DNA of 12,859 nt from JBBKXP01 sp038251315 (GCA_038251315.1 JBBSBK010000101.1:1-12859), one strand, 5' to 3'; counted from the first letter of the stretch, positions 1-6,863 are shown. Notes: generated from the letters alone by a model not told the origin. Translations and numbers: made by a program.

Positions 1-602
1 AGGTGGCTGAGCGATATCTGCGCAAACCCGATGTCACGCGCGATGGCTCCGATCGAGGTCTCGTGACCGTGAAAACGGTAGCCGTGCATCAGGGCCACCG
101 CGACTGACCGGAACCCGGCGTCGTAGGCCCTTTGCAGATCCGTGCGCACCGCGTCGGTGTCCAGCGGCCGGATCACCGTGCCGTCGGCGGCGCACCTCTC
201 GTCAACCTCGATCACCCGTTCATACAACAATTCGGGCAGGCGGATATTCAGGTCGAACAGGCGCGGTCGGTTCTGATAGCCGATCCGCAGCAGATCCCCG
301 AACCCCTTGGTGATCAGCAGGACAGTCCGGTCGCCCTTGCGTTCCAGCAGGGCGTTGGTCGCGACGGTGGTGCCCATCTTGACGGCTTCAACAGCACCGT
401 CCGGAAGGGCCATCGGCCCGGAAAGGCCCAGCATGTCGCGGATTCCCTTGACGGCGGCATCGGCGTAGCGTTCGGGATTTTCGGACAGCAGTTTACAAGT
501 CAGCAAAGTGCCATCGGGCTTGCGGGCGACGATGTCGGTAAAGGTGCCGCCACGGTCGACCCAGAACTGCCATGCCTTGCCCATGTCGGCATCTTGCGGC
601 AT
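1..602 (-). CDS. 5-oxoprolinase / hydantoinase A-type ATPase, N-terminal part (runs off left edge)
   Basis: Reading the minus strand from an ATG at 602 gives 200 codons without a stop to the window edge. The protein begins MPQDADMGKAWQFWVDRGGT and continues FTDIVARKPDG, the N-terminal phosphate-binding motif of the hydantoinase/oxoprolinase superfamily (Hydant_A_N). The segments KLLSENPERY, KMGTTVATNALLERKG and LLITKGFGDLLRIGYQNRP are typical of bacterial 5-oxoprolinase, which hydrolyses 5-oxo-L-proline to glutamate using ATP in the cytoplasm. Full-length homologues are about 1200 residues, so roughly one sixth is visible. The start is uncertain: an in-frame ATG at 584 gives MGKAWQFW, closer to the usual family start, and neither has a convincing Shine-Dalgarno. 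The gap to the rfbA stop codon is only three bases, so it probably shares the rfbD-rfbA transcript and may be translationally coupled. N-methylhydantoinase A is the alternative, but WQFWVDRGGT favours oxoprolinase. Confidence 0.88.
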   Translation of the reverse strand, partial: MPQDADMGKAWQFWVDRGGTFTDIVARKPDGTLLTCKLLSENPERYADAAVKGIRDMLGLSGPMALPDGAVEAVKMGTTVATNALLERKGDRTVLLITKGFGDLLRIGYQNRPRLFDLNIRLPELLYERVIEVDERCAADGTVIRPLDTDAVRTDLQRAYDAGFRSVAVALMHGYRFHGHETSIGAIARDIGFAQISLSH

Positions 603-605
603 CGC

Positions 606-1472
606 CTACAACAGACTGCGCAGATAACGGCCATAATCGTTCTTGGCATAGCAATCGGCCAATTCAGCCAGCCGTTCGCGGTCGATCCAGCCCTTTTCAA
701 AGGCGATCTCTTCGGGGCTGCCGGTCTGCATGCCCTGCCGCGTTTCCAGCGTGCGCACGAAATTGGAGGCGTCGAGCAGACTGCCGTGGGTGCCGGTGTC
801 GAGCCAGGCATAACCCCGGCCCATCCGTTTCAGGACCAGACTGTCATCGGCCAGATATGTTTCCAGCAGCGACGTGATTTCCAGCTCGCCGCGCGCCGAA
901 GGCCAGATCTGCGCGGCCCGTTCCGGCGCGGTCCCGTCAAGAAAATACAAACCCGTCACTGCATAGTTCGATGCCGGTATGTCAGGCTTTTCCACGATTC
1001 CGCGCACCCGGCCATCATCGTCGAATTCCAGCACGCCATAGCGTTCAGGGTCGGCGACCCGGTAGCCGAACACGGTGCCGCCCGTGGTCTGGGCCCCCGC
1101 CTCGACCAGCAGTTCGGGCAATCCGTGACCAAAAAAGATGTTGTCGCCCAGCACCATGGCCGATGGTGCCCCGGCCAGAAAATCGGCCGCCAGCAGATAG
1201 GCCTGCGCCAGTCCTTCGGGGGCAGGCTGTTCGATATAGGTCAGGCGAAGCCCCCATTGCGCCCCGTCGCCCAGCAACCGCTTAAACTGAGCCTGATCTT
1301 CGGGGGTGGTGATGACCGCGATGTCGCGAATTTCGGCCAGCATCAGCGCCGTCAGCGGGTAATAGATCATCGGCTTGTCGTAGATCGGCAAAAGCTGCTT
1401 GGACACGCCGAGCGTCACCGGGTAAAGCCGGGTGCCCGATCCCCCGGCCAGAATGATACCCTTGCGCTGCAT
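606..1472 (-). CDS. rfbA: glucose-1-phosphate thymidylyltransferase RfbA (RmlA)
   Basis: The gene encodes 288 residues and makes dTDP-glucose from dTTP and glucose 1-phosphate, the first step of dTDP-L-rhamnose synthesis in the cytoplasm. The nucleotide-binding loop GGSGTRLYPVT is at residues 10-20, followed by SKQLLPIYDKPMIYYPL, LGDNIFFGHGL, SNYAVTGLYFLD, SARGELEIT and GRGYAWLDTGTH. All of these are hallmarks of the short homotetrameric RmlA class, and the length is close to the usual 290 or so. I chose the ATG at 1472 because the protein then starts MQRKGIILAGG as in known RmlA, with an AAGGA about 12 bases upstream. An in-frame ATG at 1517 would add 15 unconserved residues, but it has a GCGGA at better spacing and cannot be excluded. 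It lies 49 bases after rfbD and three bases before the oxoprolinase gene, so the three look like one operon. Confidence 0.95.
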   Translation of the reverse strand: MQRKGIILAGGSGTRLYPVTLGVSKQLLPIYDKPMIYYPLTALMLAEIRDIAVITTPEDQAQFKRLLGDGAQWGLRLTYIEQPAPEGLAQAYLLAADFLAGAPSAMVLGDNIFFGHGLPELLVEAGAQTTGGTVFGYRVADPERYGVLEFDDDGRVRGIVEKPDIPASNYAVTGLYFLDGTAPERAAQIWPSARGELEITSLLETYLADDSLVLKRMGRGYAWLDTGTHGSLLDASNFVRTLETRQGMQTGSPEEIAFEKGWIDRERLAELADCYAKNDYGRYLRSLL

Positions 1473-1521
1473 GATGCGGTTGTTTCCTTGCCGGTTACCT
1501 GGTCTTTTGGGTTGCATATCC

Positions 1522-2394
1522 CTATCCGCCCAGCCGGTCCAGCACCGCTGCCAGCCCGGTCTGCCAATCTGGGCGCTCGATCCCGAATGCCGTTGTCAGT
1601 CTGCTGCAATCCAGACGTGAATTGGCCGGACGACGGGTGGGGGTCGGATAGTCGGCAGTCTGGATGCCGATGACCATGACATCCAGGCCGGACATCGCGA
1701 AAACCGCTTCGGCAAAGCCTTTCCAGCTGACATCGGGGGTGCCGGCGAAATGATACGTGCCGCTGTGGCCCGGATTTTCGGCCAACCCGGCCACGATGCG
1801 CAGGCAAGCGGCGGCGATATCGGCTGCCGGGGTCGGCCCGCCGATCTGGTCGTCGACCACGCGCAGTGCCTCGCCGGTGGTGTCCCGTGTCTGACCCAAT
1901 CGCAGCATGGTTTTCACGAAATTATTCCCGTCTGCTGAAAAAACCCACGACGTGCGCAGGATCGCATGGACCCCGCGCGCCGCCCGCACCGCAATTTCGC
2001 CCGCCAATTTTGTCGACCCATAGACGCCGAGCGGCCCGGTCGGGTCGTTCGGGCGGTAGGGCATGTCGCCCGACCCGTCAAAGACGTAGTCGGTGGACAG
2101 ATGGATCAGCGGGATGGCGCGGTCGGCACATGCCCGCGCCATGGCGCCGGGGGCATCGGCATTGACGCTTTGTGCCAGTCCGGACTCGGACTCTGCCCGG
2201 TCCACGGCAGTATAAGCGGCGGCGTTGATCACGGCAGCGGGGGCATGGGTGCCGATGGCGGCAGCAATTGCACCCGGATTGGTCAGATCGCAGGCAGCGC
2301 GGTCCAGGCCGACCATATTGGCCCCGCCCGCCCGCACAAGGGCGCGCCCCACCTGACCGTCACATCCGAAAACAAGAATCTTTCCGCCGGACAT
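1522..2394 (-). CDS. rfbD: dTDP-4-dehydrorhamnose reductase RfbD (RmlD)
   Basis: This 290-residue SDR-type reductase catalyses the last step of dTDP-L-rhamnose synthesis, the NAD(P)H-dependent reduction of dTDP-4-dehydro-rhamnose. The Rossmann motif GCDGQVG is at residues 10-16. It is followed by NAAAYTAVDRAES, STDYVFDGSG, the catalytic YxxxK in YGSTKLAGE, LRTSWVFS and DDQIGGPT, all conserved in RmlD. Two ATGs stand side by side at 2397 and 2394. AAAGGA lies six bases before the second and only three before the first, so 2394 is preferred. It is the first gene of the minus-strand group and is divergent from kdsD. The other pathway genes rfbB and rfbC are not adjacent, so dTDP-4-keto-6-deoxyglucose formation and epimerisation must be encoded elsewhere. 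Confidence 0.95.
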   Translation of the reverse strand: MSGGKILVFGCDGQVGRALVRAGGANMVGLDRAACDLTNPGAIAAAIGTHAPAAVINAAAYTAVDRAESESGLAQSVNADAPGAMARACADRAIPLIHLSTDYVFDGSGDMPYRPNDPTGPLGVYGSTKLAGEIAVRAARGVHAILRTSWVFSADGNNFVKTMLRLGQTRDTTGEALRVVDDQIGGPTPAADIAAACLRIVAGLAENPGHSGTYHFAGTPDVSWKGFAEAVFAMSGLDVMVIGIQTADYPTPTRRPANSRLDCSRLTTAFGIERPDWQTGLAAVLDRLGG

Positions 2395-2544
2395 CATCGT
2401 TCCTTTCAGGGCAAATCAGGCTCTGTGCTGCCACACACCATCGCAGGTTTGCAGGCGGCATCACCAGCCCTGATTATCCCGATTGCAGCGCACCGTCTTT
2501 TCCAACCGTTGAGCAACGTTGATTGCCGGCAGGTTGATCCGATG

Positions 2545-2561
2545 CAATGTGCCGCACATTG
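2545..2561. promoter_or_regulatory. inverted repeat (candidate operator) overlapping the kdsD -35 box
   Basis: CAATGTG-CCG-CACATTG is a perfect 7+7 inverted repeat with a three-base centre. Its last three bases (TTG) are the first three of the -35 box of the promoter downstream, so a bound protein would block RNA polymerase. The repeat itself is seen directly; its function as an operator is inferred, and the binding protein is unknown. Confidence 0.45.
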
Positions 2562-2587
2562 ATTCCCTAGCTCAGGCAACGTATAAA
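2559..2587 (+). promoter_or_regulatory. sigma70-type promoter for kdsD
   Basis: TTGATT (2559-2564) and TATAAA (2582-2587) are separated by exactly 17 bases, a good match to the housekeeping promoter consensus. Transcription would begin near 2594, leaving a leader of about 95 bases to the preferred kdsD start at 2689. This is sequence evidence only. Confidence 0.55.
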
Positions 2588-2688
2588 CAGGGCTGTACCG
2601 GCTTGACGGGGCTGGCCTGCAGCAGGGCGATCGCCCGCCAATGGTTCGGGTAGTGACCCGGTTTAACCGCGAACGTGAATCGAGCCAT

Positions 2689-3675
2689 ATGATGCCCCCG
2701 ACTCAATCTGCGCCCGACTCCGCCCGCACCATTCTGGCGACCGCCGCCCGGGTTCTCGATATCGAAGGCCAGGCCGTGATGCGGATGGGGCGCAACCTGC
2801 CGTCAGGGTTCGTGCACGCGGTCGAACAGATTTTGGCGACCAAGGGTCGGGTGATCCTCTCGGGGATCGGAAAATCTGGCCATATCGCCCGCAAGATCGC
2901 CTCGACACTGGCGTCGACCGGCACGCCGTCCTATTTTGTCCATCCGGCCGAGGCGAGCCACGGCGATCTGGGCATGGTAACCAAGGGCGACCTTTGCATT
3001 CTGATTTCAAATTCCGGCGAAACCACAGAACTCGGCGATCTGATCCACCACACAAGGCGTTTTTCGATCCCGCTGATCGGGATTTCGGGGCGCGCCGACA
3101 GCACCCTGATGCGGGCCGCCGATATCGCCCTTTTGCTGCCTGCCGAACCCGAGGCCTGCACCATCGGCATCGCCCCGACCACTTCGACCACCCTGACCCT
3201 TGCGCTGGGGGATGCGCTGGCGGTGGCGCTGATGGAGCAACGCGGCTTTGTGACCGAAAACTTTCGCACCTATCATCCTGGCGGTAAGCTGGGGGCGCAG
3301 TTGGCGCTGGTACGCCAGCTGATGCATGGGCCCGAGGCGCTGGCCATCGTTGCCCCCGATACCCCGATGCAGGGCACCCTGCTGAAGATGAGCGAAAAAG
3401 GCTTTGGGCTGGCCTGCGTCATCGGTCCCGACGGACGGCTGCAAGGGGTGATTTCGGATGGCGACATTCGGCGCAACAGCGCACACCTGAACGACTGTCT
3501 GGCCCGCGATGTGGCCACCCGGACCCCGCGCACGGTCCCCCCCGACATGATCGCTGCCAAGGCTTTGGCGATCATGAATGAAAACAAGATCACCGTATTG
3601 GTCGTTGTCGACGCAGATCAGTCCCCGATTGGCCTGTTACGCATTCACGATTGCCTGCGGGCCGGCGTGGCCTAA
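2689..3675 (+). CDS. kdsD: D-arabinose-5-phosphate isomerase (KdsD/KpsF/GutQ family)
   Basis: This 328-residue cytoplasmic enzyme interconverts ribulose 5-phosphate and arabinose 5-phosphate, the first committed step to KDO for LPS or capsule. An N-terminal SIS domain (about residues 40-180) carries SGIGKSGHIARK, HPAEASHGDLGMV, ISNSGETTE, EACTIGIAPTTSTT and YHPGGKLG. Two CBS motifs follow (about 208-265 and 273-328). Compared with E. coli KdsD as I remember it (K59, H88, E111, E152, H193), the equivalents are K62, H91, E114, E155 and H196, all shifted by three, so the active site looks complete. I chose the ATG at 2689 because the length then fits the family; an in-frame ATG at 2641 would add 16 unconserved residues, and neither has a strong Shine-Dalgarno. 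It is divergent from rfbD and convergent with the sugar dehydratase gene, ending 44 bases from it. Confidence 0.93.
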   Translation: MMPPTQSAPDSARTILATAARVLDIEGQAVMRMGRNLPSGFVHAVEQILATKGRVILSGIGKSGHIARKIASTLASTGTPSYFVHPAEASHGDLGMVTKGDLCILISNSGETTELGDLIHHTRRFSIPLIGISGRADSTLMRAADIALLLPAEPEACTIGIAPTTSTTLTLALGDALAVALMEQRGFVTENFRTYHPGGKLGAQLALVRQLMHGPEALAIVAPDTPMQGTLLKMSEKGFGLACVIGPDGRLQGVISDGDIRRNSAHLNDCLARDVATRTPRTVPPDMIAAKALAIMNENKITVLVVVDADQSPIGLLRIHDCLRAGVA

Positions 3676-3719
3676 AGGTCAAGCGGACCCCGCTGCCGCC
3701 GTCACAATCCCTGTGCTGC

Positions 3720-5603
3720 CTAACGCGCGGTTTCCGCCGTCGTCGAGCCATCCTGCCGATAGCCGTCGACCCAGCGAGCGATGACGTCCCGTGCCGCCGT
3801 CGGATCCGCCGCGTCGATCGCCCGTTGCAGGGCGCGCAGGGCGTTGGCCATTTCGAACTCGGACAGACAGACCCCGCGGGCCTGCAGAATCTTCGGGTGC
3901 GGCGTGGTCAGCATGTCGGACCCGATCAACAATTCCTCATGCAATTTTTCGCCGGGGCGCAGACCGGTGATGACGATGTCAATATCGCCTTGCGGGGTGT
4001 CGGCGTCGCGCACCGTGTATCCGGCGTTCGCGATCATCTGCCTGGCTATCCTGGCAATCGGCACCGGCTGTCCCATGTCCAGCACGAATACATCGCCGCC
4101 ACGGGTAAAGGTGCCCGCCATCAGCACCAGACGGGCGGCCTCGGTCACGGTCATGAAATAGCGGCTCACATCGGCGTGGGTCAGGGTAACGGGGCCGCCG
4201 CGGCTGATCTGTTCGTCGAACAGCGGTATGACCGACCCCGAAGATCCCAGCACGTTGCCAAAGCGCACCATCGAGAATTTGGTATCCGCCGACCGGGTCG
4301 CCAGGTCCTGCACTACCAGTTCGGCCAGCCGCTTCGATGCACCCATGACGTTGATCGGTCGTACCGCCTTGTCCGTGGACACCAGCACGAACCGGGCAAC
4401 GCCCGCGTCGCGGGCAGCATCGGCCAGCACTTTGGTCCCGAGGACGTTGTTTCGCAGTCCCGCCAGTTCGTTGTTCTCGACCAGCGGCACGTGCTTGTAC
4501 GCGGCAGCATGCAGGACAACCGCGATGCCCTGTTCAGCCAGGGTCCGGCACACCAGGGCCTCGTCGCAGACCGAACCCAGCACTGCCACCAGCGCGATCC
4601 CGGTTCCCGCGGCCAGTTCCGCCATTTCACGCTGCGCCTGATACAGGGCCAGTTCGTTCATCTCGAACAGGACGAGTCTGGCGGGACGGCATTTTATCAA
4701 CTGCCGGCACAGTTCCGATCCGATCGACCCGCCAGCCCCGGTTATCATCACCGACAGTCCGGCATAGCTGTCGTACAGTCCGGCCAGATCGCCCTCGAGC
4801 CCGGCGCGACCCAGCAGATCGACTGGAATCGCCGGTTGGATCCGGCGTGCCATGTCGTGGTCGTTCAACAAGGTGGCGAACGACGGCAAGGTGCGCACAT
4901 CGCAGTTCAGCCGTTCCAACTGGCGCACGATCTGCGCCTGTCTGGTGCGGCCGATCGACGGCATGGTCAGCACCACCCGTTGAATGCCCAATTCTTCAAT
5001 CAGTTCGGCGATGCGGATCGGCGCATAGACCGGCAGGCCGCTTATCATCAGACTGTGCAGGGTCCGATTGTCGTCGATAAAGGCGACCGGTTCGATGCGG
5101 TCGTCGGTTTTCAGGGCGGTCGCCAACTGCACGCCGGTCTGTCCGGCCCCGTAGATCAGCACCCGGATGCGGACCTGACCGCGGCGATAGATCATGATCA
5201 ACAACTGACGCAGTACCAGCCTGGTCGCCACCGAAAATACCAACAGCGCCATCGTGAAGATGATCAGTGCCGATGGCCCAAAGAACCCCGCCGCGCCAAA
5301 CATCGCCAGTATGAGCGCGCTGGCACCGCTGAGCGCGGCATAGGCAGCAGTATACACGATCGCCCGCGCCTCGTAGGCGTTCAGCTTGATCCGCGGCAGC
5401 CCGAGCAGCAAGGAATAGACGCCGGCCAGCAGCGCAAGCAGGCCGATGACCGCCGCGTGTTCGCCAAACCAGCCCCAGCGCGGCATTGTATCGGATATCA
5501 ACGCCATCGTCACCCAAACCGACAGCGGAATCAGCCCGATATCCACCAGCAAGAGAATGATTTGCTTCTGGTTTCGGCTCAGTCGCGTAACGATCTGGTA
5601 CAT
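3720..5603 (-). CDS. membrane-anchored UDP-sugar 4,6-dehydratase, CapD/WbpM/PglF (FlaA1) family
   Basis: This 627-residue polysaccharide-biosynthesis protein probably converts UDP-GlcNAc (or a related UDP-HexNAc) to a 4-keto-6-deoxy sugar, the entry to deoxy-amino sugars of O-antigen, capsule or glycoproteins. Four hydrophobic segments (about residues 15-36, 48-68, 81-103 and 108-130) anchor it in the inner membrane. A CoA-binding/Rossmann-like domain follows with YGAGQTGVQL at 151-160. The dehydratase domain has GAGGSIGSE (289-297), AAAYKHVP (366-373), STDKA (409-413) and NVMGASKR (418-425), where Met replaces the usual SDR Tyr, as is normal in this family. RYFMT (481-485) and RPGEKLHEE (549-557) follow. 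Length is typical. I chose the ATG at 5603 because TAGGA lies about nine bases upstream; in-frame ATGs at 5624 and 5654 give unconserved extensions. It looks transcribed alone, since the next gene leftward is convergent. The precise sugar substrate cannot be told. Confidence 0.92.
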   Translation of the reverse strand: MYQIVTRLSRNQKQIILLLVDIGLIPLSVWVTMALISDTMPRWGWFGEHAAVIGLLALLAGVYSLLLGLPRIKLNAYEARAIVYTAAYAALSGASALILAMFGAAGFFGPSALIIFTMALLVFSVATRLVLRQLLIMIYRRGQVRIRVLIYGAGQTGVQLATALKTDDRIEPVAFIDDNRTLHSLMISGLPVYAPIRIAELIEELGIQRVVLTMPSIGRTRQAQIVRQLERLNCDVRTLPSFATLLNDHDMARRIQPAIPVDLLGRAGLEGDLAGLYDSYAGLSVMITGAGGSIGSELCRQLIKCRPARLVLFEMNELALYQAQREMAELAAGTGIALVAVLGSVCDEALVCRTLAEQGIAVVLHAAAYKHVPLVENNELAGLRNNVLGTKVLADAARDAGVARFVLVSTDKAVRPINVMGASKRLAELVVQDLATRSADTKFSMVRFGNVLGSSGSVIPLFDEQISRGGPVTLTHADVSRYFMTVTEAARLVLMAGTFTRGGDVFVLDMGQPVPIARIARQMIANAGYTVRDADTPQGDIDIVITGLRPGEKLHEELLIGSDMLTTPHPKILQARGVCLSEFEMANALRALQRAIDAADPTAARDVIARWVDGYRQDGSTTAETAR

Positions 5604-5652
5604 CTGCGAATTCCTAGCAGGCATGCTGCAAACAATGCCTGTGAAAACGTCC

Positions 5653-5674
5653 AAAAAAATCTGGGGCGAACCCC
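5653..5674 (-). terminator. UUCG-loop hairpin followed by a U-run, upstream of the dehydratase gene
   Basis: On the minus strand GGGG-TTCG-CCCC is followed by AGA and seven T residues, the form of a small intrinsic terminator. The stem is only four G:C pairs, but UUCG loops are unusually stable. It lies about 50 bases before the dehydratase start and points the same way. It would therefore either end transcripts entering from the right or act as a leader attenuator. There is no matching T-run on the plus strand. Confidence 0.4.
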
Positions 5675-5762
5675 GCTCTGACTTAGCGTAAAAATTCTAA
5701 CCCGCTATCAAGCAAGCACTATATCGCACAGAAGCGGGTATCCGCCAAGCGGATCGATTGGG

Positions 5763-5799
5763 CGGCTAAAATTTGGGCGTTTTACAGCCGTCTACGGCT
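5763..5799. repeat. nested inverted repeats (CGGCT/AGCCG)
   Basis: CGGCTAAAA (5763-5771) can pair with TTTT-AC-AGCCG (5780-5790) across an eight-base loop, with a two-base bulge. The right arm also forms part of a second palindrome, AGCCGT-CT-ACGGCT (5786-5799). The two structures are mutually exclusive. Function is unknown, and no T-run follows. Confidence 0.4.
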
Positions 5800-6056
5800 C
5801 CTGCACATCCGCAACGGCGTCTCTGCAAAGCCTCTGATCGGCGAGTTCCGTCAATGCCGGGCCGGCTGGTATCCCTGCTGACCGCAGCCGTGTTACCGCG
5901 CCGTTTGAACTGGACATCTGGTCGATGCGACACCGACGCGCCGCGGAAAGGTTGATCCTGCAGACGGGATGACATCATGCACTTGTGGCAAAATGTGCAG
6001 CAGTTCTGACCTGCCCCCCGGATGTTCCTCGTTCATAATGAGAGTCTGCTGTTTTG

Positions 6057-6565
6057 ATGGTCGTCGATTTCGGGTGTCGCAAGCGCGGCGGGTGCGGAGC
6101 GCAGCTTGGGCTGGCAAAGACGTCGATCATCGTTCTGGGCCATTTGACCGAGGCGCAGCGCCGGGCATACTGCATCGCCGACAACAAAATCACCGAGCTT
6201 GGGGACGATTGCGACGCCCTGCTAGCTGATGCCGACAACCGCCCTGCGATTTCAGACGACACGGCAGACGCCATTCCCGAACTGCCCGCCGAACCCATCA
6301 CCCGCCCGGGCAATATCTGGCAGCTTGGGCAGCACCGGCTGCGCGATAGGTCGCGGCCAAGGAAAAGGTCGGCAATGGGGATGCGTTGATGCAGGGCGTT
6401 TTCACCGCAGCGCCGCTTACAGCCGACGCGCAACTGCTGGTCAACCTCGGCCACGTCCACCGGGACCGCGAATGGCAGCCCTATTGGGAAGGATGGGTCG
6501 AATGGATGCGCAATTCTGGTTTGCGGCGATTTGGCTGGTATGTCTTCTGTGGTAGCCACCCGTGA
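6057..6565 (+). pseudogene. remnant of a phage-type ParB-domain / DNA-methyltransferase gene
   Basis: Two reading frames together give recognisable pieces of one protein family. Frame one (ATG 6057, stop TGA 6387-6389) encodes a ParB/sulfiredoxin-like segment with AKTSIIVLGHLTEAQRRAYC and IADNKITELG, then the linker PAEPITRPGNIWQLGQHRL. In the intact family this leads into a DNA methylase domain. Frame two (about 6362-6565, stop TGA 6563-6565) encodes GNGDALMQGVFTAA, then LLVNLGHVHRDREWQPYWEG and WVEWMRNSGLRRFGWYV, a later part of such methylases. Between them the nucleotide-binding and DPPY-type catalytic part is missing. The ParB N-terminus and everything after GWYV are also absent. This is a decayed gene with deletions and a frame change, most likely left by a prophage or other mobile element. 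Identification is from remembered family patterns, not a search. It cannot encode an active methylase. Confidence 0.75.
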
Positions 6566-6834
6566 TGCAAGGAGTTTTTTTGCCCTTTGAACTTGTGATC
6601 GAGAGCGGTTTTCTGTCAGGCCTTGATGTGCGGCCCGTCGGACGCCGCTGGCCGGTTCGGTGATCCGCGGACCGGGTCCAAATCTGAGATCCGGGCTTTG
6701 TGCCGTTAGACATACGCTGGTTTTCCCGATCGCGATCTCTTCGTTCATTTTGCCCATGCTGGTTATTGCCGTCCTCACACTTGCGGGCGGCCGATTGTGG
6801 CAAGGTAGCTTTAAACCCTCTGCAGCACACTCCA

Positions 6835-6863
6835 TTGACGACTTGTATTAACAAGTATACGAT
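6835..6863 (+). promoter_or_regulatory. sigma70-type promoter of the sugar-transport operon
   Basis: TTGACG (6835-6840) and TACGAT (6858-6863) are exactly 17 bases apart, matching five of six and four of six consensus bases. Transcription would start near 6870, about 113 bases before the first gene of the operon. A palindrome occupies the spacer, so the promoter is probably switched by a repressor. Confidence 0.6.
6841..6856. promoter_or_regulatory. palindromic operator candidate between -35 and -10
   Basis: ACTTGT-ATTA-ACAAGT is a perfect 6+6 inverted repeat lying wholly inside the promoter spacer, the classical position for steric repression. AT-rich half sites of this size fit GntR/HutC- or LacI-type regulators, which commonly control sugar and amino-sugar operons. 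The palindrome is seen directly; the regulator class is a guess, and no regulator gene lies in the window. Confidence 0.5.

Larger units (their letters stand above)
2395..2688. other. divergent intergenic region between rfbD and kdsD
   Basis: About 290 bases hold the control region for two divergent polysaccharide genes. I can support a plus-strand sigma70-type promoter for kdsD and an inverted repeat overlapping it (listed separately). A GATAAT reading leftward near 2475-2480 could be a -10 box for rfbD, but no acceptable -35 lies at 17 bases, so it is not called. A small repeat CGTTG-AG-CAACG lies at 2507-2518. No small gene with convincing coding character is visible here. Confidence 0.5.
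5604..6056. other. gene-poor region between the dehydratase gene and the methylase remnant
   Basis: About 450 bases without a protein I recognise on either strand; the short open frames here have no conserved motif and no good ribosome site. The part next to the dehydratase is its leader and holds a hairpin plus T-run (listed separately). Further right are clustered inverted repeats at 5763-5799. Weak leftward promoter-like boxes (TTGGCG, then GATATA/TATAGT near 5725-5745) could serve the dehydratase gene, but the spacing is ambiguous. Confidence 0.5.

Noticed and set aside
132..1673. A 513-codon open frame on the plus strand across the oxoprolinase, rfbA and rfbD genes
   Set aside because: It crosses three well-identified minus-strand genes, has no recognisable domain and shows the low-complexity composition of an antisense shadow.
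3651..5681. A 676-codon open frame on the plus strand opposite the sugar dehydratase gene
   Set aside because: It is a mirror of the high-GC codon pattern of the real minus-strand gene. Its translation is rich in Gln, His and Arg with no family motif, while the opposite strand shows a complete, conserved enzyme.
5660..5681. GGGGTTCGCCCC considered as the T-arm of a tRNA-like gene
   Set aside because: The loop is four bases, not seven, and no acceptor, D or anticodon arms can be drawn around it. A hairpin with a T-run explains it better.
5975..6835. A 286-codon minus-strand frame in the middle region
   Set aside because: It lies opposite the methylase remnant, and its sequence shows no conserved pattern. 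No ribosome site precedes it, so it gives no reason to call a gene.
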